Assembly: GCA_009937555.1 (NCBI GenBank)
Contig: JAACFD010000088.1
Location: forward strand, 1 to 7,897
Length of the DNA: 7,897 nt
Direction of reading: 5' to 3'
Origin: Chlamydiales bacterium
GTDB taxonomy: Bacteria > Chlamydiota > Chlamydiia > Chlamydiales > JAACFD01
Every line of letters starts with the position of its first letter. Positions within the stretch are counted from its first letter, which is position 1. The translations under genes were made by a program, and so were the position numbers. Shown here in pieces: positions 1 to 5,609 of the stretch. Below the pieces are notes generated by a model that worked only from the letters and a program-made list of their open reading frames with translations, was not told the origin of the DNA and ran no database searches.

Positions 1-1
1 T

Positions 2-166
2 AATGAAAATCTAATAATTTTTTTAAATAGTTCTATAAGACAGGTTTATTGTTTTAAAAACCTTGCTTTAGCTTTCTACTTTGATCCCATTCCCAACACT
101 ATCGCTAAGGATGTCACTAGCCACCCTTTGATGCCTTATAGCTACACAATTTATTTAAGCTTCTAA
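2..166 (+). CDS. C-terminal fragment of a probable outer-membrane beta-barrel protein (partial, cut by window edge)
   Basis: An open frame runs from the window edge for 54 codons to a TAA at 164-166; the start lies outside the window. I do not recognise the protein. The visible tail reads like two amphipathic strands joined by a short polar turn: a first strand around QVYCFKNLALAFYF, a turn rich in Pro, Asn, Asp and Ser, then a final strand ending SYTIYLSF. The last residue is Phe, with hydrophobic or aromatic residues at -3 (Leu), -5 (Ile) and -7 (Tyr), which is the C-terminal signature recognised by the BAM assembly machinery in outer-membrane barrels. Barrel membership is inferred from this pattern only. 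It is transcribed in the same direction as the MATE gene that begins about 100 bases later. It could instead be a chance open frame, but 54 stop-free codons with this ending in AT-rich DNA favour a real gene end. Confidence 0.5.
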   Translation, partial: NENLIIFLNSSIRQVYCFKNLALAFYFDPIPNTIAKDVTSHPLMPYSYTIYLSF

Positions 167-270
167 CTTCAAATGTTTTAATAAACAGTGTTTTCATTTT
201 TTCTATTTGATTGAATACAAAATTATGTTACAACTGCAATCCTCCCAAGACTACAAAGATAGTGATTATC
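167..270. other. Intergenic region before the MATE gene
   Basis: About 100 bases of very AT-rich DNA separate the left-edge gene end from the preferred MATE start. I looked for sigma70-type boxes and found only poor matches, such as TTTTCA at 191-196 without a good -10 element at the right distance. No GC-rich hairpin followed by a T run is visible either. The MATE gene could have a weak promoter here or be read through from the gene to the left. Confidence 0.4.
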
Positions 271-1638
271 ATGACTAAATTAACAAAGTACCCTGAGGGA
301 AGCTTAAAAGAGCTTCTATATATATCGATCCCTCTAATGCTCTCAGTTTTGTCAGGCAACCTGATGATGTTTTTTGACAGGTTGATTCTTGCAAAGTATT
401 CTTTAGCAGCTATGAATGCAGCTACTACAGCAGGCTTGGTTTGTATTGTATTTCAGATTGGGGCTATAGGTATAGCTTCTATAGCAGAGGTTTTTGTGGG
501 GCAATATAACGGCTCCAAGCAATACACTCGCTGCGCTGCTCCAACCTGGCAAATGATTTACCTCTCAATTGCTCTAATGCCGGTATTTTTCTTTGTTGCT
601 CATTATTTACCTCAGTATTTGCTACCAGAGTATCACTACCAAAATCATGGACTGCCCTATTTTACTTGGATTCTTTATTTTTCGGCTTTATTTCCAATTC
701 AAGCAGCTATTTCGGCATTTTTTATCGGAATAGGTAAGGTAAGGCTTGTTAGTATTGCTACTATCATAGGTAATATTTTTAATATCATACTAGACTATCT
801 TCTTGTGTTTGGTGTCCCTCACCTGGTTCCTGAAATGGGCACAAAAGGAGCAGCTATAGCTACAGGTTTGGCGCAAGCAATACAGATACTCATTCTCTTA
901 TTTCCTTTTTTAAGCAAAAGTATTAAGGAAAAGTACAATAGTAATGATTACTCTTTTGACTTTAAGCTCCTTAAAAATTGCGTAAAGACAGGTGCTCCTT
1001 CTGCCGCAGGCCATATGATAGAAATATCAGCCTGGGCTTGTGTTGCTCAGATGATGGCAATGGCAAGCGAAAATCACCTAACCGTAATCTCTATTGGGCA
1101 AAGCTTATATGCCCTAATTGCTTTTGCTATGGAAGGATTACAAAAAGGGGTTACGGCTGTTAGCTCAAACCTAATTGGAGCAAATAAGTGGACTCTAATC
1201 TATAAGTCATGGCGCTCATCTCTTAAGATGTTAACTCTTTTTGCATTAGTATTTGGATTTGTTTTAATTTTCTACCCAGACTTTATTATCGATCAATTTC
1301 TTTCTGAAGTAGCCTCAAAATACCAGTATGATCAGCTATTAGGCTTTTTGAAAATTGTTGCTATCAGTGTGTGGGTATACTTTATCTTAGATAGTATCAC
1401 ATGGATAGCTGCGGGTATTTTAACTGCAATGGGAGACACTGTGTTTGTAATGCTAATGAATGCTTTTGCAGCATGGACTTTTGCTCTTATGCCTATCTAC
1501 TATTTTATAGTTATGAAAAAAGGATCTCCAGAGCTTTCCTGGGTGCTGATTAATATTTATGCAACTTTAAATGCCACTCTTTTTAGTGCAAGAGCTTACC
1601 TAAAGCTTAAAAGAAAAGAAAACAAAGTTAGTATTTAG
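271..1638 (+). CDS. MATE-family efflux transporter
   Basis: This encodes a 455-residue polytopic inner-membrane protein of the multidrug and toxic compound extrusion family, which exports cationic drugs or metabolites in exchange for Na+ or H+. The length and roughly twelve hydrophobic segments match the family. The first helix region (SIPLMLSVLSGNLMMFFDRLIL) corresponds to the usual MATE N-lobe start with its conserved Asp after helix 1. GIASIAEVFVGQYNG and, in the second half, SSNLIGANK are the paired 'Q/N..GA' loop motifs of the two lobes, and GILTAMGDT is another typical MATE segment. A TTG at 211 would add 20 residues rich in Cys, Asn and Lys that look unlike a MATE N-terminus and has no Shine-Dalgarno, so I chose the ATG at 271, although its own ribosome site is weak. 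It converges on the neuA-like gene with only 3 bases between stop codons. The substrate cannot be told from sequence. Confidence 0.9.
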   Translation: MTKLTKYPEGSLKELLYISIPLMLSVLSGNLMMFFDRLILAKYSLAAMNAATTAGLVCIVFQIGAIGIASIAEVFVGQYNGSKQYTRCAAPTWQMIYLSIALMPVFFFVAHYLPQYLLPEYHYQNHGLPYFTWILYFSALFPIQAAISAFFIGIGKVRLVSIATIIGNIFNIILDYLLVFGVPHLVPEMGTKGAAIATGLAQAIQILILLFPFLSKSIKEKYNSNDYSFDFKLLKNCVKTGAPSAAGHMIEISAWACVAQMMAMASENHLTVISIGQSLYALIAFAMEGLQKGVTAVSSNLIGANKWTLIYKSWRSSLKMLTLFALVFGFVLIFYPDFIIDQFLSEVASKYQYDQLLGFLKIVAISVWVYFILDSITWIAAGILTAMGDTVFVMLMNAFAAWTFALMPIYYFIVMKKGSPELSWVLINIYATLNATLFSARAYLKLKRKENKVSI

Positions 1639-1641
1639 AGA

Positions 1642-2322
1642 TTAAGAGCTAATTGCTTTCTGTTTTAGCATGCGTTCTGCTTTTTCAATATCACATAGAT
1701 CGTTGATATCGACAAGACGTGACTTAGGTAAAACATAACCCTTAATATTACCCTTAAAAAAGTTACGATTCTCTAGTATTTGCTTCCACCATGACATGTA
1801 AAAAGCACCAGTTGGGTGATAGTATTTTTGGATATAGTTACTATTGGTTAAACCGGAAGTTAGGTTGTCAAAAACAGGGATAAACTGCTCCCCTTTTTTA
1901 ATCATTGCCAGCTGTATCGGAACATCATACTCTGCTACGCAATTAACAGCATCAGTACCTTCCGTCAGCATAGCAAAACCTTGTTGGATATCTTCTGCAG
2001 AAACAAAAGGACAGGTCGGTAGAAAGTATGAGAGGGTATCATAAGCAGGGATCTTAGTCATCATATCTAAGATCGCTTCTAAAACCGTAATTTTACAAGT
2101 TGCAAACTCGGCTTCTCTATCGTAAATATCAACAGGATAGTCTTTAACCACTTCCTTTATCTTCTCGCTGTCTGTCGAAACAATAACTTTATCAAAGCAC
2201 CCTGAGTTTAAGACGGCTTCTACACTATAACACACTAGAGGCTTGCCTTTTAGCGGATGAATATTCTTATCTTTTAATCTAGTGGAGCCCCCTCTTGCGG
2301 GAATAACAGCTAAGTGCTTCAT
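1642..2322 (-). CDS. neuA: CMP-nonulosonic acid synthetase (acylneuraminate cytidylyltransferase family)
   Basis: A 226-residue cytosolic nucleotidyltransferase that should couple CTP to a 2-keto-3-deoxy sugar acid, releasing pyrophosphate and giving the CMP-sugar used by glycosyltransferases. The N-terminus carries the family's nucleotide-binding motif IPARGGSTRLKDKNI (residues 7-21). Further family landmarks are PTCPF at 102-106, HPTGAFYM at 169-176 (usually NGAxY) and the C-terminal VDINDLCDIEKAE at 204-216, where the Asp of VDI is an expected metal ligand. The length is normal for single-domain members. It is the last gene of the operon, starting 9 bases after the cupin gene. AAAGAGG just upstream of its ATG overlaps the cupin stop codon. 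The exact sugar (N-acetylneuraminic, legionaminic, pseudaminic or other) cannot be read from the sequence. A KDO cytidylyltransferase is less likely given the adjacent NeuB. Confidence 0.88.
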   Translation of the reverse strand: MKHLAVIPARGGSTRLKDKNIHPLKGKPLVCYSVEAVLNSGCFDKVIVSTDSEKIKEVVKDYPVDIYDREAEFATCKITVLEAILDMMTKIPAYDTLSYFLPTCPFVSAEDIQQGFAMLTEGTDAVNCVAEYDVPIQLAMIKKGEQFIPVFDNLTSGLTNSNYIQKYYHPTGAFYMSWWKQILENRNFFKGNIKGYVLPKSRLVDINDLCDIEKAERMLKQKAISS

Positions 2323-2325
2323 ACT

Positions 2326-2333
2326 ACCTCTTT
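2326..2333 (-). promoter_or_regulatory. Ribosome binding site of neuA overlapping the cupin stop codon
   Basis: On the minus strand the sequence AAAGAGGT lies 3 bases before the neuA ATG, and its first A residues belong to the TAA stop of the cupin gene. Terminating ribosomes would sit directly on the next start, so the two proteins are probably translationally coupled. Confidence 0.65.
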
Positions 2334-2691
2334 ATTGACGCTTATATCTATCTTCTATTCTTACTACATCATTCAATTGAGGAGTGGAGGCCTCAACACA
2401 CACAGAGTCTTCTAATGCTTCAAGACGATGAAGAGTAAAAGGCTCTAGGGTGATAAAATCACCTGTAGACACATTCTTTTGCTTTAATGAGTCTTGGTTT
2501 TTACCCCATGTGAGGATTAAAGACCCTGAAGCAACATAGATAGTTTCTTTCTTCACCTCGTGATACTGTAGACTTAAGCTGTGCGTTTTCTTTACACACA
2601 GTAGCTTCATTACGTATTGACCGTTGTGCTCTAGGATCTCTTCATGACCCCAGGGTTTTTCGATATACTTAGCTTCACTTAACTCTATCAC
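2332..2691 (-). CDS. Single-domain cupin, mannose-6-phosphate isomerase type II-like
   Basis: A 119-residue cupin resembling the C-terminal isomerase domain of ManC-type bifunctional enzymes. It begins with the typical KPWGHEE (12-18). Motif 1 is visible as SLQYHEVKKE (40-49), matching the 'LSLQxHxxRxE' of type II isomerases with Lys in place of the Arg; Gln42, His44 and Glu49 are likely metal ligands. Motif 2 is PFTLHRLEA, with His88 as the remaining ligand. Stand-alone cupins like this often accompany nonulosonic acid clusters, but their reaction is usually not established; sugar isomerisation or epimerisation is inferred from the fold. The start codon is GTG at 2691, chosen because AAAGGAG is correctly spaced and no better ATG exists. 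It lies between neuB and neuA and overlaps neither. Confidence 0.82.
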   Translation of the reverse strand: MIELSEAKYIEKPWGHEEILEHNGQYVMKLLCVKKTHSLSLQYHEVKKETIYVASGSLILTWGKNQDSLKQKNVSTGDFITLEPFTLHRLEALEDSVCVEASTPQLNDVVRIEDRYKRQ

Positions 2692-2698
2692 TATAAAG

Positions 2699-2705
2699 CT
2701 CCTTT
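2699..2705 (-). promoter_or_regulatory. Strong ribosome binding site deciding the cupin GTG start
   Basis: AAAGGAG on the minus strand sits 7 bases before GTG at 2691 and overlaps the TAA stop of the neuB gene. It is the best Shine-Dalgarno in the operon and supports the non-ATG start as well as coupling to neuB. Confidence 0.7.
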
Positions 2706-3528
2706 AAACCTTTAGAGTGGCTCTTTTCTTTTCTTCTGACTCTAAAAGACGTTTTACACCATCACCTAAACTTTTCTCAATGACACGAGAGTCTCTAACT
2801 AAACGTCTTAAACCTTCTTTTCCTAAAGAAGCTGCTTGATCAGTTCCCCACATCGAGCGATCTAGTGTAATGTGCCTTTCAACCGAAGTTGCTCCCAAAG
2901 CTACAGCGGCTAAACTCACCTGAAGCCCGGTTTCATGCCCACTATATCCAACAGGACAGTCAAATTTTTCTCTCAGAGTATCCATAACTTTAAGGTTAGC
3001 ATGTTCAGGGTCCATAGGGTAAACAGAAACGCAGTGCATCAATTCAAAGGGACAGTTTTTTTTCTTGAAGATACTTACTGCAGCAGCAATTTCATCTAAG
3101 GTAGACATCCCTGTTGAGATAAATGTATACCTACCTTCAGAAGCGATCTCTTCCAAAAGTTCAAGGTTAGTTATCATAGAGCTCGCGACTTTGTTATATT
3201 TGAGCTTATACTGCTGAAGAAACTGCTGTGAAGGCAGGTCCCAGGCCGAAGCTGTCCAGTCAATCCCAATTTCCTGACACAGTGCATGAATCTCATCGTA
3301 ATGCTCTTTACCAAACTCAATTTTGTGCTTGTAGTCAATGTAGGTGATATCTCCCCAGGGGGTATTATAACGCATAACAGACTTTTGCTTTTCAGGCACA
3401 CAGATATCGGGAGTTCGCTTTTGAAACTTCACTATATCACAACCACAGTCTTTGGCGTGTTTGATTAGCTCTTTAGCTATTTGCAAGTCTCCATTATGGT
3501 TGATCCCTATTTCTCCAATAAATAGCAT
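2704..3528 (-). CDS. neuB: NeuB-family nonulosonic acid synthase lacking the C-terminal SAF domain
   Basis: A 274-residue TIM-barrel synthase expected to condense phosphoenolpyruvate with an N-acetylmannosamine-like sugar. Family landmarks are GEIGINHNGD at 5-14, DIVKFQKR at 31-38, FISTGMST at 136-143, LMHCVSVYPM at 163-172, and the two metal-binding histidines in GYSGHE (His198) and VERHITLDR (His219), followed by the GTDQAASL stretch. The protein stops at about the end of the barrel. Classical NeuB enzymes are about 345 residues and carry a C-terminal antifreeze-like (SAF) domain, which is completely absent here. The stop codon is clean and the next gene starts at once, so this looks like a naturally short form rather than a frameshift. 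The ATG has AAGGGG upstream, lying in the end of the kinase gene. The sugar substrate is unknown. A KDO-8-phosphate synthase (KdsA) is disfavoured by the NeuB-type motifs. Confidence 0.88.
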   Translation of the reverse strand: MLFIGEIGINHNGDLQIAKELIKHAKDCGCDIVKFQKRTPDICVPEKQKSVMRYNTPWGDITYIDYKHKIEFGKEHYDEIHALCQEIGIDWTASAWDLPSQQFLQQYKLKYNKVASSMITNLELLEEIASEGRYTFISTGMSTLDEIAAAVSIFKKKNCPFELMHCVSVYPMDPEHANLKVMDTLREKFDCPVGYSGHETGLQVSLAAVALGATSVERHITLDRSMWGTDQAASLGKEGLRRLVRDSRVIEKSLGDGVKRLLESEEKKRATLKV

Positions 3529-3530
3529 AG

Positions 3531-4553
3531 CTACCCCTTTTGTATTGATTGAATTAAGCTATTTAATAGCATTCCTTTTTTAGCAAACTCAACTTGCTTG
3601 ATAACTTCTTTCTCTGCTTCCAACTCTCCTCTGAATACTCTAGCATGTAGCAGGTGAAGCACTTTATTTTTTGATTCATCATAGATTAAGTCACCCAAGA
3701 TTTTCCACTCATCTTTACTCAGTACTTGCTGCTCTGAATAAGTGCTTATAAAAGAACTTAAAAGCTCTTTTGATAAGCTTCCCTCATGAGAACAAAGCTT
3801 GAGCATAGCCAGTGCTATATCTTTAGCTTTGTAATCATACCTTAGGAGGTCTAAATCCAGCATTAGGCTAAGCTGTCCATTCTTTTGGTCAAAAAGAAGG
3901 TTTTTAGCATGAATATCAAAGTGCCCTACAGTTTTCTCAAACCCCTTAAAATCGAGTTTGAAATCACTGGATAAATGATCTAATTCTTCTATAGCATGAA
4001 TCAGAGATTTTGTAGCAAACTTAGTGGATAAAAGTGCACTTTTTAAGTAGTGATAAAGCCCAGAGCTGTAGGGATAGGGTGGCATTTTTTGCTCTTGCAC
4101 ATAGTTTTGCCAACTGCTAGTTCCAAAAGTGCTATGAAATAAAACGAGCTCTTTTGCTACTAAACTCACATCTTCTACTGTGGGTCTAAAAAGCCTTCCT
4201 TCATCAAAGCGCTGTAAACTATAAAGGCTACCTTGCTTTTTATAGCTTGATTGTCCTTTAAGCGTAGGTAAAAAAGTAGGGAGCTTTATTCCTTGTGACT
4301 TGCCATAGTTTTGTACCGCATCTATAACTAAAAAGTGGCGTTGCCCTAAATTTAGATGCTTTTTTAAAATAAACTGCTGCTCTTGCGACTCAAAAAAAAT
4401 AACCTGGCTATGACTTGGGTTATTAAGCTTGTTGAGGTGAAATTGGCTGCAGCTAGAAATGCCCCAGGCTTCTTTGAGTAAAACTTTCAAAGAATCAGCT
4501 GCAGCATTTTCTAGAGAAACAAAATGAGGGGCTAAACTAAGAGTAGTAGACAT
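3531..4553 (-). CDS. APH-fold small-molecule kinase (phosphotransferase family)
   Basis: A 340-residue cytosolic protein of the aminoglycoside phosphotransferase / choline kinase / homoserine kinase II superfamily. The catalytic loop is clear: VGHFDIHAKNLLF at 209-221 matches HxDxHxxN, with Asp213 as catalytic base and Asn218 as metal ligand. LMLDLDLLRYDYKAKDIAL (230-248) is the DFG-equivalent segment with Asp233, followed by the usual downstream Asp. FILKK at 61-65 supplies the probable ATP-binding lysine in the N-lobe. It probably phosphorylates a sugar or another hydroxyl-bearing metabolite. Aminoglycoside resistance is unlikely because it is embedded in a sugar-acid operon, 2 bases after the lyase-like gene and 2 bases before neuB. 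Its ribosome site is weak, so expression probably relies on coupling. The precise substrate cannot be assigned from sequence. Confidence 0.8.
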   Translation of the reverse strand: MSTTLSLAPHFVSLENAAADSLKVLLKEAWGISSCSQFHLNKLNNPSHSQVIFFESQEQQFILKKHLNLGQRHFLVIDAVQNYGKSQGIKLPTFLPTLKGQSSYKKQGSLYSLQRFDEGRLFRPTVEDVSLVAKELVLFHSTFGTSSWQNYVQEQKMPPYPYSSGLYHYLKSALLSTKFATKSLIHAIEELDHLSSDFKLDFKGFEKTVGHFDIHAKNLLFDQKNGQLSLMLDLDLLRYDYKAKDIALAMLKLCSHEGSLSKELLSSFISTYSEQQVLSKDEWKILGDLIYDESKNKVLHLLHARVFRGELEAEKEVIKQVEFAKKGMLLNSLIQSIQKG

Positions 4554-4555
4554 TT

Positions 4556-5515
4556 TTAAGCACTTGCATATAGCTCATGATTAGACTTATCTAACCAGCC
4601 GCACTCTGTAATAATCTTCTTTAGGTTTTCAAGGCCTTCATCACTTACAGCTTCCATAGGAGGTCTTTCTGTTTTATCCATGATTCCCATTAAGTCTAAA
4701 GTGCCCTTAATAGCTGCATGCCACCCTAGCTTTTTAGCCTCTTTAAGAAAGGGAAGTTCTTGTGTATCAATCAAGTGCTTTGCTGTTTCAATATCTCCTT
4801 GCTGAATTAGCTCGTAAATATCTAAAGATACCTTGGGTATGGCATTGCCACTTCCTACAAAGTAACCACTAACTCCATAAGAGTAAGATTCATAATAAGT
4901 CTGAGAGCTCATCCCTGCAACAATGATAGAGGTTTTATTATGAAAACGCTTCCAAATTTCTTTTGAATGCTCTTTATCTCCTGCAGCCTCTTTCATCCCT
5001 ATTACTCTATCCATAGAGAGTACTTCATCAAGAGTTTCTAGATCATAGCGGTAAGTGCCACCAAGTTCACTTCTTCCGGGTGTTACATGAAGCATTAGCT
5101 TTATATCTTTTGTGTTATCTAGTATGGCTTTGAAGTAAGCTTTCATAGCTTTTGTACTTTGAAAACGCCATGGGTATTCACAAGCTAATACATCAGCTCC
5201 AAATGATTCTGCATGCATCGCTACTCTGATATGCTCCATAGTAGAGCCTAAAATAGGTGTAGAAGCTATAGCTAAGCCTTTATTTCCTACAAATTCAAAA
5301 ACCTTTTGGTTTAGCTCCATAATCTCATCAATGCTTAGCTGAGCAAATCGTGAAGTAGCAGAAGCTACCATTAATATACTAGCTCCCTGTTGGCATAGAT
5401 AGTCACAGTATTTTTTAAGAGCAGGATAATCTATTGGGTAGTGAGGACCCTCATCTTTAAATGGGGTGATTATAGGAAATACACAACCTCTAAGGTATTC
5501 GTTTTTTGCTGTCAT
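4556..5515 (-). CDS. DHDPS/NanA-superfamily lyase-like protein with altered active site
   Basis: A 319-residue TIM-barrel protein of the class I pyruvate-dependent lyase family (dihydrodipicolinate synthase, N-acetylneuraminate lyase). It opens with a typical FPIITPFKDEG segment. The Schiff-base lysine is in VIGMKEAAGD (Lys175, numbering from the ATG at 5515). Two positions depart from the family. The 'GTTGE' loop is replaced by SATSR (52-56), and the segment equivalent to ILYNVPSRT in E. coli DapA reads MLHVTPGRS, putting His143 where the catalytic Tyr should be while keeping the following Pro and Arg. An ATG at 5527 would add four residues, but GAGGA is 5 bases before the ATG at 5515, so I prefer the latter. 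It heads the operon with neuB and neuA. It is probably not a true DapA. It may be a divergent aldolase, lyase or dehydratase acting on a keto-sugar acid. Confidence 0.82.
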   Translation of the reverse strand: MTAKNEYLRGCVFPIITPFKDEGPHYPIDYPALKKYCDYLCQQGASILMVASATSRFAQLSIDEIMELNQKVFEFVGNKGLAIASTPILGSTMEHIRVAMHAESFGADVLACEYPWRFQSTKAMKAYFKAILDNTKDIKLMLHVTPGRSELGGTYRYDLETLDEVLSMDRVIGMKEAAGDKEHSKEIWKRFHNKTSIIVAGMSSQTYYESYSYGVSGYFVGSGNAIPKVSLDIYELIQQGDIETAKHLIDTQELPFLKEAKKLGWHAAIKGTLDLMGIMDKTERPPMEAVSDEGLENLKKIITECGWLDKSNHELYASA

Positions 5516-5609
5516 AATTATCCTCATCTCGAGTAAAGTATTTTTAACTTCTAACTATTAAGTAGTAGGCACAAGCTATCACAGCAAAAAGAATACTTCA
5601 AGAGATTTT
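5516..5609. promoter_or_regulatory. Divergent promoter region between the operon and the HAD gene
   Basis: These 94 bases are the only space for the promoters of both the leftward five-gene operon and the rightward HAD phosphatase gene. On the minus strand a weak candidate is TTGCTG, 17 bases, TACTTA; I see no good pair on the plus strand. A 13-base imperfect palindrome, ACTATTAAGTAGT (5554-5566), lies in the middle and could be an operator. That promoters exist here is likely from gene orientation; the exact boxes are uncertain. Confidence 0.45.
5521..5525 (-). promoter_or_regulatory. Ribosome binding site deciding the start of the first operon gene
   Basis: GAGGA on the minus strand lies 5 bases before the ATG at 5515. 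The alternative ATG at 5527 overlaps this element and has no Shine-Dalgarno of its own, so the downstream start is preferred. Confidence 0.6.

Larger units (their letters stand above)
1642..5515 (-). other. Five-gene nonulosonic-acid-type operon (lyase-like, kinase, NeuB, cupin, NeuA)
   Basis: Five genes on the minus strand are separated by 2, 2, 12 and 9 bases, so they are very probably one transcript starting in the intergenic region right of 5515. Stop codons and ribosome sites are interlocked. The neuB Shine-Dalgarno (AAGGGG) lies in the last codons of the kinase gene, and the TAA stops of the neuB and cupin genes overlap the Shine-Dalgarno of the next gene. This implies translational coupling. 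The NeuB and NeuA pair gives the theme of making and CMP-activating a sialic-acid-like sugar. The other three members are not part of the textbook pathway. No precursor-forming enzymes or glycosyltransferases are present in the window. Confidence 0.75.

Noticed and set aside
211..270. TTG start giving a 20-residue extension of the MATE protein
   Set aside because: No Shine-Dalgarno, and the extra residues look unlike a MATE N-terminus; the ATG at 271 gives the normal family length.
978..1163. 61-residue open frame inside the MATE gene
   Set aside because: Out-of-frame shadow of a clear membrane protein gene; Cys-rich composition without a recognisable family.
1844..2044. 66-residue plus-strand open frame opposite neuA
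   Set aside because: Antisense shadow of a well-supported gene with no protein features of its own.
3174..3468. Two short open frames overlapping neuB (75 residues on -, 60 on +)
   Set aside because: Both lie within the conserved NeuB coding region in other frames and resemble no known protein.
3531..4553. Aminoglycoside resistance gene
   Set aside because: Only the fold-level catalytic motifs match; the operon context points to metabolism and no resistance-specific features are seen.
4556..5515. True dihydrodipicolinate synthase (dapA) for lysine synthesis
   Set aside because: The catalytic Tyr and Thr-Gly-Glu loop are changed, and the neighbours concern sugar acids rather than lysine.
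5516..5527. Upstream ATG of the DHDPS-like gene
   Set aside because: It overlaps the GAGGA element that correctly precedes the next ATG and has no ribosome site itself.
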